Shown here: positions 24,413-33,029 of the stretch, in pieces | Numbering within the stretch: position 1 is the stretch's first letter | Layout of the letters: every line of letters starts with the position of its first letter | NCBI RefSeq assembly: GCF_004115085.1 | Contig: NZ_QXJP01000007.1 | Coordinates: 124,001 to 188,000 of the forward strand | Direction: 5' to 3' | DNA: 64,000 bases | Source of the DNA: Longirhabdus pacifica | GTDB taxonomy: Bacteria; Bacillota; Bacilli; Paenibacillales; DSM-105158 | Made by a program: the position numbers and the translations under genes | Notes under the pieces: model-generated | The model's input: the letters and a program-made list of their open reading frames with translations, nothing else | What the model was told of the DNA's origin: nothing | Databases searched by the model: none

Positions 24413-27271
24413 TTATCTTTCCTCTCCCATTTTAATCGCTTGATGCACTTTCAACCTGCGAATATGCATGAATAACAATCCTGCTCCTATCAACATCATC
24501 ACGCCTACAACGATAAACAGCTGTATTAAATCTTGCGAACTCGTAATCACTCGATAATCAGGCGTTAAGTTTTTAGTAGATTCCATTGTCTCAAGGAAAG
24601 GCAAGTAAATAATACTAGCAATACGACCTATAATAAATCCTAACGCAATAGCAATACCAGCTGTGAATACTTGCTCCAACAAGAGCATACCGGTTAGTTG
24701 CTTACGCGATAGCCCCATTGCCCTTAAAATACCTAGCTGTAAAATACGATTGGACAAATTGAAGAACCAGTATATGATATATCCAATAAGCGATATAACA
24801 ACAGAAATGAGAAAACCTAAACTCAAGATACCAAATACACCACCACGAGAAGGCTGTCGCTGTTGTTGTTGCAATTCATAGCGCATATCAGTTGCGTCTA
24901 CTAATTCAATTCCTGCTTCGTCCAACTGATTTATCACAGGTACTGCGCTCGCACCTTCCTCCATCTTCAACCAAACTTTGTAACGAATTTTCTTCTCTAC
25001 TTCACTATATAAATAGTCCAGATTCATAACGAAGAACGGTCTGTCCTCTGGATATAGAGATGGCCAATATGGTGTAATGTAGACAACGACCAGCTCCATC
25101 GTTTTTTGCTCCACCGTCAAATTGATAGTGTCGCCTCTTTCTAACTGAAACTTGTCTGCTAATGACTGAGGCACGATAACCCCATTTTCATGTTTACCAA
25201 GTTGGGACAATACCGTAGCATAGGAATGAGGGAATAATGTATCCTCTCTAAACCAAGCAACACTGGCAAAATCCACATTGTCTATCCCCATTACGGTACC
25301 TTTACCAGCTGATTTTCCAGCAATAGATGGGTTACCATCTGTAACGAGTACACGTGAGGCCGCCTGCACGTTTGGTAGTGTCTTAAATATTTCAAAAGGA
25401 GGTTCTCTTAACAACATCGGAATATCTCTTTGTTGATTTTGATTTCCGCCTTCACCACCACCTGAATTATTTTGCTGCTGTTGTTGTCGCAAGGCTTCAG
25501 GATCTGCAAACCCTTCCCAGACATGTTCCACTACTAAATCTGTTCCATATTGATACATCAAGCGTTCAGTAGAATTGACATCAATGGTTCTTGCAGCAGA
25601 TGAATTATACACACCTAGTCCGATCGTTAAAATAAGCAAAATCATCAACGGATAATATGATTTTGCAGAACGAGATAATTGAGCTAACGTTAAATAGAAA
25701 TGCACAGGCAACACGCGACCTGTCATTTTTCTCACTAGCGCAAGTATCCACGGGAAAATACGTAAAAATACAAGGCCAACAGAAAAAATGGTGAGTGCTG
25801 GGAAAAAGAATAATGTCGGCTGAATTTGCATTTGCTCCGAAGATAACTGCATTTGTAAGTAACTACTCGTATCAAACAAATACCATCCGTATGCAGATAC
25901 AAGCACTAATACAACATCCAAGTACCAACGCATCCAAAAAGGCTTTTTATCTCCTCTTGCCATACTTTTTCTCAGTCCTACGATGGACTGTTTTGAATAA
26001 GATATAGCAGGTAAGACGGAAGCCGCTATGGCAATCACAACCGTCACAAGCGCGTAGATGATCGCATCCATATTAATATCTACTGGTATTGATTGTCGAT
26101 TAACAAAAGTTAAAAACCCATTCGCAGAACCAATACCTTTTGCTAAAAACCAACCAAAGATAGGTCCAATGACAAGTGCAATGACACCTAATATCATGCC
26201 TTCCAGCAAGTATAGGAAAAAGATTTGTCTAGTGGATCCACCGCGGCTGCGGAATACGGTAATATCGCTCCGCTGTCTATCCAACGCCTGTTTCGCATTC
26301 ATAGATATGTAATAAATGACCATAGCAATCATCGGTGCAGCTAGCATAAATAACAAAGATTGAAGCTGCAAGCTCGTTGCTCGGAATTCAATTAACATGT
26401 CTTTAAATGAATGAATGAGTTTCGTGTTTTTCAATTGTTGGTAGACCTCAAGTTCAATTCGCTCTATTGCATTGACCATACCAGCCAATTGACTTGTTTG
26501 TATATCTGTTAGATTAAAATTAAAATACCATTTCGCATCCGCAAGAGAAATGTTTTTTTCCTCTAGCAAATGCTGCTGGAAAACTTCCTCATCTATGAAA
26601 AGCGCATTTGTTAATGATTCTTCACTGTTAAACCAATATCGATCGTCACTTGACGCTGGCTCTTTCTGTTCAATAGAACCTACGATTTTAATTTTTACTT
26701 GTTTGTTGCCTGCGCCTTTCACGGTATACAAAAATTCATCGCCAACAGCAATATAGTTGCGGTAAAGGGCATTTCTGAGCACAACAGCCTCTACCACATC
26801 GTTGTTGACTTCTTTTGAAAACATGGTGCCTTCATTGATTTCTACGTTTTCTTCTAGATCAGTAAAACTTACAATTTTCATCTCACGCTTTCTACTAGAA
26901 TCGGCATCAGGGTCTACCGGTTTAATAGTTGAAGAATTCAGTGAGTAAGTACGAACGTAGTTATAAGTAGGGAAATCAATACTATTTGGCACTTCATTAG
27001 CAATATACTGATCTACTGCTTGTACGTCTGCTAAATCAGGTGCGTTGTTAATACCCACGGTCTGATAACTAATGATCATGGAACCTGCTGGGTACCCTTC
27101 ATTTTCTTCTTGCAGTGAATTTTCCACTACATTTTTTAACGAGCCATTAGAATACAGCGGAATACTGGTAGAAAAAGCAACGGCGATAATTAAACCGAGT
27201 AATGTACTGAATGTCATCCAACGCGTGTTCCACATTTTGCGGAACAAAAATCGTAATAATGACTTTTGCAT
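24413..27271 (-). CDS. FtsX/MacB-type ABC transporter permease, large
   Basis: The 952-residue protein has an N-terminal membrane helix (FSTLLGLIIAVAFS), a large extracellular domain, three helices around residues 300-430 (first FtsX domain), a central pair of helices, a second large extracellular domain with Gln/Gly-rich linkers (LRQQQQQNNSGGGEGG, LQQQQRQPSRGG), and a C-terminal FtsX domain (SVVISLIGYIIYWFFNLSNR, LGILRAMGLSRKQL). This is the duplicated LolC/E-like arrangement used by exporters or mechanotransmitters, not importers. ATG 27271 overlaps the stop of the adaptor gene by one base (TAATG). Confidence 0.85.
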   Translation of the reverse strand: MQKSLLRFLFRKMWNTRWMTFSTLLGLIIAVAFSTSIPLYSNGSLKNVVENSLQEENEGYPAGSMIISYQTVGINNAPDLADVQAVDQYIANEVPNSIDFPTYNYVRTYSLNSSTIKPVDPDADSSRKREMKIVSFTDLEENVEINEGTMFSKEVNNDVVEAVVLRNALYRNYIAVGDEFLYTVKGAGNKQVKIKIVGSIEQKEPASSDDRYWFNSEESLTNALFIDEEVFQQHLLEEKNISLADAKWYFNFNLTDIQTSQLAGMVNAIERIELEVYQQLKNTKLIHSFKDMLIEFRATSLQLQSLLFMLAAPMIAMVIYYISMNAKQALDRQRSDITVFRSRGGSTRQIFFLYLLEGMILGVIALVIGPIFGWFLAKGIGSANGFLTFVNRQSIPVDINMDAIIYALVTVVIAIAASVLPAISYSKQSIVGLRKSMARGDKKPFWMRWYLDVVLVLVSAYGWYLFDTSSYLQMQLSSEQMQIQPTLFFFPALTIFSVGLVFLRIFPWILALVRKMTGRVLPVHFYLTLAQLSRSAKSYYPLMILLILTIGLGVYNSSAARTIDVNSTERLMYQYGTDLVVEHVWEGFADPEALRQQQQQNNSGGGEGGNQNQQRDIPMLLREPPFEIFKTLPNVQAASRVLVTDGNPSIAGKSAGKGTVMGIDNVDFASVAWFREDTLFPHSYATVLSQLGKHENGVIVPQSLADKFQLERGDTINLTVEQKTMELVVVYITPYWPSLYPEDRPFFVMNLDYLYSEVEKKIRYKVWLKMEEGASAVPVINQLDEAGIELVDATDMRYELQQQQRQPSRGGVFGILSLGFLISVVISLIGYIIYWFFNLSNRILQLGILRAMGLSRKQLTGMLLLEQVFTAGIAIALGFIIGRIASIIYLPFLETMESTKNLTPDYRVITSSQDLIQLFIVVGVMMLIGAGLLFMHIRRLKVHQAIKMGEER

Positions 27272-28359
27272 TATCTACCCTCCACTTTCTGTCCTGCCTC
27301 AAGTCCTTTAATAATTTCTACTTCTGTAGATAACCTTACACCAACTTCAACATCTACTTCACGCGTTGTACCGTCTTCTTCTACCACGACTACATACTCT
27401 CTTCCCCCGTATGTTTTTAACACGGAAGGTGGAACGACAACTGCATTTTCAATTTTCTTGGAAATCACTTTTGCATTTAATTTGGTGTTAATACTTAACG
27501 GTTGTTCAGGAAGTTGATCCAATTGAATGAGTGTGAAATCTTCGGTCGTTTCCTCTCTATTTCTCCTGTTATAATAATCGTCTTCCTCTTCTTCCTCTAC
27601 AGGCATTTGTACTACCTTACCTGTTAAATCTTCGTTGTACCCTGTTATATCTACGACCGCATCCATTCCTATAGCTATTTTATCAATTTCATCACTACTG
27701 AAATCGACTGCAACAATTAATTGACTGGTATCGGATAGTTGAGCAACTTTATCATACTCTCCTATATTGTCCCCTTTTTCCACTCTTACATTGATGACCG
27801 TGCCAGAGAAAGGAGCGTAGAGTTTTGCTGCTTCTATTTTTTCTTGTAATTTTAAAATAGCAAGTTTTTCTTTTTCAAAATTAATTCTAGCTCTTTCTTT
27901 CGCTTCTTCGGTTATCGTATCTCCGTCACGATTCATTTTTTTAATATCTAATTCGGTTTCCCTGAAGGCAATTTGTTTACTTCTCAAATCATCTTCTGTC
28001 GTTTCTACGTCAAGTTCAGCAATGAGCTGTCCTGCCTCTACGATATCATCTTTCTTCACGTATACTTCTTTTATCGTTCCACCTTCCTCGAATACTACAT
28101 TTTCAGACACTTTGGACATGATTTCTCCTGCACCACTAAGTGGTACTTCCAGCGTCTTTTCTTCTACTGTATACGTCGGTTTTTGTGAAACGTTGGAAGC
28201 CGTGATATCTGGAAGTTTCTCAATATCCTCTTCTTCTGGAAACAATGCGCAACCAGATAATATAACAGACAACATGAAACCTGTTAACATTACTTTATGT
28301 ATTTTGTGCTTTTTCTTTTTATGATTTGATAAATTTTCCATCTGCCATTTCATAGACAT
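27271..28359 (-). CDS. Membrane-fusion (HlyD/MacA-type) adaptor lipoprotein
   Basis: The 362-residue protein has a basic leader and lipobox (MLTGFMLSVILSGC). The biotinyl-lipoyl-like halves flank a short coiled-coil hairpin (VYVKKDDIVEAGQLIAELD ... YAPFSGTVINVRVEKGDNIG), followed by a beta-barrel domain and a C-terminal MacA-like strand domain (VVPPSVLKTYGGREYVVVVEEDG). Such adaptors partner MacB-type permeases. The start is uncertain (ATG 28359, 28353 or 28341); all overlap the upstream ATPase gene, indicating coupling. A glutamate-rich insert (about 255-275) is unusual. Confidence 0.84.
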   Translation of the reverse strand: MSMKWQMENLSNHKKKKHKIHKVMLTGFMLSVILSGCALFPEEEDIEKLPDITASNVSQKPTYTVEEKTLEVPLSGAGEIMSKVSENVVFEEGGTIKEVYVKKDDIVEAGQLIAELDVETTEDDLRSKQIAFRETELDIKKMNRDGDTITEEAKERARINFEKEKLAILKLQEKIEAAKLYAPFSGTVINVRVEKGDNIGEYDKVAQLSDTSQLIVAVDFSSDEIDKIAIGMDAVVDITGYNEDLTGKVVQMPVEEEEEDDYYNRRNREETTEDFTLIQLDQLPEQPLSINTKLNAKVISKKIENAVVVPPSVLKTYGGREYVVVVEEDGTTREVDVEVGVRLSTEVEIIKGLEAGQKVEGR

Positions 28360-29113
28360 GATCTGCTACCTCCATCATTGTAGGGTCATGCGTCGTCATA
28401 CAGATGGACATTTGTTCCGATTTAATGATTTCTTGAAACACTGTCATGACTTGCGCGCCCATTTGAGAATCTAATTCTGCTGTTGGCTCATCCGCCAGTA
28501 ATAAATTTGGACGATGGGCAATGGCTTTCGCGATTGCTACCCTCTGCTGTTCTCCTCCCGACATTTCGTAAGGTCGATGCTTTGTTCGCTTCGAAAGTCC
28601 TACTAAATCCAAGCAATGTGCTACTCTATCTTTCCATTGGGATCTAGGCAAAGACGCCATTCTCATCGATAATTCTACGTTTTCCCATGCCGAAAGAAGT
28701 GGCATGAGGGCGAAAGTTTGAAATATAAAACCAATTTCTTTTCGTCTAATGATCGTCCTTTCATGATCATCCCATTCGTGGATTGGACGACCTTGAAAAA
28801 ATACTTTCCCTTTTGTTGGCTGGTCTAATCCGCCTAATATATTCATTAGCGTTGTTTTACCTGAGCCAGATCTACCTCTCAACATCACGAGCTGATTCGG
28901 TTTAATTTCCATATCAATACCTTTCAGTACCGGTATAGTTTGTCCACTAACTACGAATTCTCGCTCTACGCCTTGCACAGATAACACTGGGTCGTGTAGT
29001 TTTTTAACTTGAGTATGTATCGAAGAATTTGTTTCTCCCTTTGATTCCGTCTTTTCTTTTATCTTATCTACAGCATCAGAAGGTTCTTTTTTCTTTTTTA
29101 GTAACCAAGGCAT
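28319..29113 (-). CDS. ABC transporter ATPase (MacB/LolD type), first gene of the operon
   Basis: After a Lys/Glu-rich N-terminal extension of about 45 residues (WLLKKKKEPSDAVDKIKEKTE) comes a complete ATPase: Walker A GRSGSGKT, Q-loop FIFQTF, signature MSGGEQQ, Walker B LLLADEP, switch His in MTTHD. GGGGGTGATT precedes ATG 29113 (a GTG nine bases upstream is less likely). The operon encodes two different ATPases, which could form a heterodimer on the single two-FtsX-domain permease (inference). Confidence 0.85.
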   Translation of the reverse strand: MPWLLKKKKEPSDAVDKIKEKTESKGETNSSIHTQVKKLHDPVLSVQGVEREFVVSGQTIPVLKGIDMEIKPNQLVMLRGRSGSGKTTLMNILGGLDQPTKGKVFFQGRPIHEWDDHERTIIRRKEIGFIFQTFALMPLLSAWENVELSMRMASLPRSQWKDRVAHCLDLVGLSKRTKHRPYEMSGGEQQRVAIAKAIAHRPNLLLADEPTAELDSQMGAQVMTVFQEIIKSEQMSICMTTHDPTMMEVADHVYEMADGKFIKS

Positions 29114-29445
29114 CACAATCACCCCCCTTAATTTTTCTACTATTTACCTCAATACTATTAGACGTAATTATTTCATAAAAGTTACATGAAAATAATAAAA
29201 AAATTTCACAAATTAGCTACAAGCATCCAAACTCATTCCTTTCATATAAATGACAAATCAACAAAAGCATACCATCCTATATATATAAAACGTCATCTTC
29301 ACATATATATTTAAATGATTCATTTGCAAAAAGTATTGTATAATAAACAAATGCAATCCGCATACATAAAATTTTTTTGAAATAGTGGTAATAGTTATTT
29401 TTTTTTGGTTTGCGATAAGATGTCTATGAAATGAGGAGGAACCAT
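29114..29445. other. Divergent intergenic region
   Basis: It carries the ECF-like promoter towards the six-gene operon and a TATAAT at 29339-29344 on the plus strand as a possible -10 for the ABC-2 pair (its -35 is poor). A T-rich leader of about 90 nt precedes the plus-strand gene. Confidence 0.5.
29159..29186 (-). promoter_or_regulatory. ECF-sigma-type promoter of the six-gene operon
   Basis: On the minus strand TGTAAC (29186-29181), a 16-bp spacer, then CGTCTA (29164-29159). The AAC / CGTC pair at 16 bp is the hallmark of Bacillus extracytoplasmic-function sigma promoters. It lies about 45 bp upstream of ATG 29113. Confidence 0.68.
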
Positions 29446-30378
29446 ATGGGTATTTTAGAAGTAAACAATTTAAAAAAATCTTTTGGTGCCATTCATGCAG
29501 TGAAAGATATTTCTTTCTCCGTCGAAGTTGGTGAAATTTTCACGATCATTGGTCCAAATGGAGCAGGAAAAACGACGACATTAGAAATGATCGAAGGGCT
29601 ACAAAAGCCTGATTTTGGAACGGTAGAAATAAAAGATTTAGAGTGGAAAAAGCACGAAAAAAAAATAAAACAAATGATAGGCATCCAACCACAATCGAGT
29701 GCTTTATTTGATTTATTAACGGTGTATGAGAATTTAGATGTATTTTCCAGTTTCTATGAAAAGAAAAGACCTATTGAAGAAATATTACATTTGATCAATT
29801 TACAAGATCATCGAAAGCAAAAAGTAAAAGCTTTATCTGGTGGACAAAAACAGAGGTTGACTATCGGGCTTGCGATGGTAAACGATCCTGATCTCATTTT
29901 TCTTGATGAGCCGACTACAGGTTTAGATCCACAAGCAAGAATGAACGTGTGGGATATTATTTTATCTTTTAAAAAGATGGGCAAGACCATCATTCTCACA
30001 ACCCACTACATGGAAGAGGCGTCTAAGCTGAGTGATCGCGTATGTATCGTGGATCAAGGAAAAATTATCGCTATAGACACGCCAAAAAATTTAATTAATC
30101 AACTTACTCATGAGCGAAAAATACAGTTGCTAATGAATGAAGAGATCACAGACTATATTACTCCGATGATAAACCACTTAAAAGAGCACGAATCCATCAC
30201 CGAAGTGCAGCATCAAGAACACCTCTTTACAATCACATCGACACACCCTGATGAAAGTCTTTATCATATTTTACATTACACCCGAGCGAACAATCTTTCC
30301 ATTGAACAAGTATCTATCGATGAACTTGATTTAGAAGATGTGTTTATTACGTATACAGGAAAGGAGTGGAGAGATTAA
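29446..30378 (+). CDS. ABC-2 type exporter ATPase
   Basis: The 310-residue ATPase of the NatA/DrrA class has Walker A GPNGAGKT, signature LSGGQKQR, Walker B LIFLDEPTTGLDP, switch His in TTHYMEEA, and a C-terminal regulatory domain ending LEDVFITYTGKE, typical of drug/antibiotic exporter ATPases. ATG 29446 follows AGGAGG. Its partner permease begins two bases after the stop codon. Substrate unknown. Confidence 0.87.
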   Translation: MGILEVNNLKKSFGAIHAVKDISFSVEVGEIFTIIGPNGAGKTTTLEMIEGLQKPDFGTVEIKDLEWKKHEKKIKQMIGIQPQSSALFDLLTVYENLDVFSSFYEKKRPIEEILHLINLQDHRKQKVKALSGGQKQRLTIGLAMVNDPDLIFLDEPTTGLDPQARMNVWDIILSFKKMGKTIILTTHYMEEASKLSDRVCIVDQGKIIAIDTPKNLINQLTHERKIQLLMNEEITDYITPMINHLKEHESITEVQHQEHLFTITSTHPDESLYHILHYTRANNLSIEQVSIDELDLEDVFITYTGKEWRD

Positions 30379-30379
30379 C

Positions 30380-31483
30380 ATGAAATCGTTTATAAAATTG
30401 TTTGAAACGAACTTCAAAACGACATTCCGTGAAAAGTCAGTGATATTTTGGTCTATTCTTTTTCCTGTTATTTTAACTGTTATTTTTCTTTCTATTTTCA
30501 GTGGGCAAAATGACTCCAGTAGTTTTGAAGCAGACATAGCGGTAATCCATGCAGAAAACACCGTGTTGCCGCCTTTAAATGAAGCTATAAATTCCATTTC
30601 AGCTTTCAAAAAGGTGGAATCAACATCTGATTTAACAGAAGAAGAAGCAGAACAGTGGATCGTAGATCAAAAAATTGAAGCAGCAATTATTCTTCCTACA
30701 GAAGAGAATAGTAATGTGAGAATTATAATGAACTTAGAAGATGAAGATTCTATGACTGCTCAAATCATTTATGGTATATTGAATCAGGTTGTAGGTGAGA
30801 TCAATAACCCTACGCAGCCGACAGATACGACCATTGAAGAAACATATGTATCCTCTGGCGAAAGCGACCTTTCATACACTGACGTATTGATTACTGGGTT
30901 TATTGCTTTGAGTATCGCACAAGGTGGATTATTTGGTATGGTTTCCATTGTGGAGATGAGACGCACAGGGTTGCTTAAAAGATTGAAAATGACCCCTATG
31001 AGTTTAACGATGTACAGTTTAAGTAATTTACTCGTTCGATTTATTTTATCTACTATTCAAATTGTATTATTAGCACTCATTGGCATCTTTTTTTACGGGG
31101 TGCAATTTGATATTCATCTCCTAAGTCTTATCCCAATATTTATCGTTGGAACGGTTTCGTTTGTTGCTATCGGTTTTCTCGTTGCGGCTATCACCAGTTC
31201 CATTGATGCTTATATGGGAATTGCGAATATATTAAGTTTTGTTATGATGTTTTTAAGTGGCGTATTCTTCTCCTATTCCATGATGCCTAGCTATCTGAGA
31301 CCGATATCTGATGTGCTGCCGCTTACGTATTTTGTCAATGGCATACGAGACAGTATGTTGTATGGCATGGGAATATTCAATGCAGACTTTTGGCTAAACA
31401 CAGGAGTATTACTAGCATGGATGGTCGTTACGTTTGTGATTGCATTGAAATTTTTCCGTTGGAATACACCAGAAAATAGGTAA
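30380..31483 (+). CDS. ABC-2 type exporter permease
   Basis: The 367-residue membrane protein has the ABC2 layout: an N-terminal helix (VIFWSILFPVILTVIFLSIF), a large extracellular loop of about 130 residues, then five to six helices with the motif MMFLSGVFFSYSMMPSYLRPISDVLPLTYFVNGIRDS. The start is ATG 30380, after GGAGTGGAGA within the upstream gene's end. It forms an exporter with the preceding ATPase; relatives export drugs, lantibiotics or Na+. Confidence 0.85.
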   Translation: MKSFIKLFETNFKTTFREKSVIFWSILFPVILTVIFLSIFSGQNDSSSFEADIAVIHAENTVLPPLNEAINSISAFKKVESTSDLTEEEAEQWIVDQKIEAAIILPTEENSNVRIIMNLEDEDSMTAQIIYGILNQVVGEINNPTQPTDTTIEETYVSSGESDLSYTDVLITGFIALSIAQGGLFGMVSIVEMRRTGLLKRLKMTPMSLTMYSLSNLLVRFILSTIQIVLLALIGIFFYGVQFDIHLLSLIPIFIVGTVSFVAIGFLVAAITSSIDAYMGIANILSFVMMFLSGVFFSYSMMPSYLRPISDVLPLTYFVNGIRDSMLYGMGIFNADFWLNTGVLLAWMVVTFVIALKFFRWNTPENR

Positions 31484-31524
31484 GTAAGCGTTAAATATGA
31501 GGAAAATAGGATCAGGAAAATAAA

Positions 31525-31625
31525 AGAGATTACCTCCTTGAAGCAGGTATTGCACCCGAAAAGCTAGATGTTTACTCTAGCTTTTCGGAGTTCATACCGA
31601 AGCAACAAGGTGTAATCTCTTTTTC
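31525..31625. terminator. Long nested hairpin between convergent ABC exporter and pyrE
   Basis: The outer arms AGAGATTAC..CCTTG / CAAGG.GTAATCTCT (31525-31540 with 31606-31620), middle GGTAT / ATACC, and inner 13-bp CCGAAAAGCTAGA / TCTAGCTTTTCGG form a 96-nt structure with T tracts on both strands. Probably a bidirectional terminator. Confidence 0.7.
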
Positions 31626-31637
31626 CTTTACTCCCCC

Positions 31638-32273
31638 TTAGCGATAAGATTGCGGGTCTTGTCGCCATGCATGGAGCAATTGTAATTCTTGTTCGCTAAT
31701 ATCTCCTTTTTCCTTCGCCACTTCAACTAAAGTAGAGAAATTGGATAAAGAATATAGCGGGATATTGTGTTCCGCAAAATCAGCTTTAGATTGCGCAAAT
31801 TCATACGTAAATATGGATACTGTTCCTAGCACTTCTGCTTGTGCTTCCTTCACAGCAAGCGCTGCCTTTAATGAACTTCCACCAGTTGAAATTAAATCTT
31901 CGATAACGACGACTTTTTGACCTTCCGTCAATCTTCCTTCGATTTGATTCTGTTTGCCGTGTCCTTTTGCCTTATCTCTTATATACACCATTGGGAGTTC
32001 CATTTTTTGTGCAATGAAAGCAGCATGCGCAATAGCACCTGTCGCTGTTCCCGCTATCACTTCCACGTCAGGAAATGTAGTTTGGATCAGTTTTACAAAG
32101 CCAGAAGCTATTTCATCTCTCACCGTTGGATGAGATAATGTGAGTCTGTTGTCGCAATAAATTGGAGATTTCATACCAGATGCCCATGTAAACGGCGCTT
32201 TCGGACTCAAAGCTACAGCACCAATATTTAATAAATGTTGTGCTATGGATGTTGCTAATGGATCATGACTCAC
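31638..32273 (-). CDS. pyrE: Orotate phosphoribosyltransferase
   Basis: Converts orotate and PRPP to OMP. The 211-residue protein shows the PRPP loop [14 protein letters not shown] and orotate-site sequence [16 protein letters not shown], as in bacterial PyrE. The start is GTG 32273, one base after the pyrF stop, so translation is coupled. It is the last gene of the pyr operon. Confidence 0.95.
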   Translation of the reverse strand: MSHDPLATSIAQHLLNIGAVALSPKAPFTWASGMKSPIYCDNRLTLSHPTVRDEIASGFVKLIQTTFPDVEVIAGTATGAIAHAAFIAQKMELPMVYIRDKAKGHGKQNQIEGRLTEGQKVVVIEDLISTGGSSLKAALAVKEAQAEVLGTVSIFTYEFAQSKADFAEHNIPLYSLSNFSTLVEVAKEKGDISEQELQLLHAWRQDPQSYR

Positions 32274-32274
32274 T

Positions 32275-32994
32275 TTATCCCAACCCTTCTATGATGTCCT
32301 CTAATGTTTTTCTTGGATCTTTCGCTTGTGTGATGTATCTTCCCATTACGATAAAGTCTGTTCCTTGCTGAAAAGCCTCAGCAGGTGTCATCGTTCGGCT
32401 TTGATCTTGCAACGGAGCGTCATGTGCACGAATACCAGGTGTTACGGTTACAAAATGCTCTCCACACCGCTCTTTGATTTTTTTCACCTCAAGAGGAGAA
32501 GCGACTACGCCATGTAGTCCCGCTTCTTGTGCAAGTTTAGCATAGTGCAGCACGTTCTCTTCCACAGCGCCCTGAATGCCGATTTCATCATTCATCATTT
32601 GTTGAGTTGTACTCGTTAGTTGCGTCACAGCAATGACCTTTGGCAAGGGAAATGCAGCGTTAGCACCCTCTTGTACTCCCTCCATTGCTGCTTCCATCAT
32701 CTTTACACCGCCAGCAGCATGAACATTCAATATATCCACACCTAAGGAAGCAATACTGCGGGCAGCACCTTTCACAGTGTTGGGAATGTCATGCAGTTTC
32801 AAGTCAAGAAAAACGCGATATCCGTCTTTTTTTAATTGCTCCACAAAGGAGGGGCCTGCTGCATAGAACAACTCCATCCCCACTTTCATGTAACAAGGGA
32901 TACCTTTTAATTGTTCAAGCAGCACCTTTGCCTTATCCACATGCGGATAGTCTAAGGCTACAATTATTTTTTCGCTCATTGCACTTTCTCCCAT
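32275..32994 (-). CDS. pyrF: Orotidine 5'-phosphate decarboxylase
   Basis: Decarboxylates OMP to UMP. The 239-residue TIM barrel has the catalytic [11 protein letters not shown] (Lys-Asp pair) near residue 60 and VTPGIR. I start at ATG 32994 because AGGAGG lies seven bases upstream, which gives the usual family length; an ATG at 33021 precedes the site. It directly follows carB; pyrK and pyrD, which lie here in B. subtilis, are absent. Confidence 0.95.
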   Translation of the reverse strand: MGESAMSEKIIVALDYPHVDKAKVLLEQLKGIPCYMKVGMELFYAAGPSFVEQLKKDGYRVFLDLKLHDIPNTVKGAARSIASLGVDILNVHAAGGVKMMEAAMEGVQEGANAAFPLPKVIAVTQLTSTTQQMMNDEIGIQGAVEENVLHYAKLAQEAGLHGVVASPLEVKKIKERCGEHFVTVTPGIRAHDAPLQDQSRTMTPAEAFQQGTDFIVMGRYITQAKDPRKTLEDIIEGLG

Positions 32995-33029
32995 TGGTTT
33001 ACCTCCTATCGTGTTTTCCATGAAACAAA

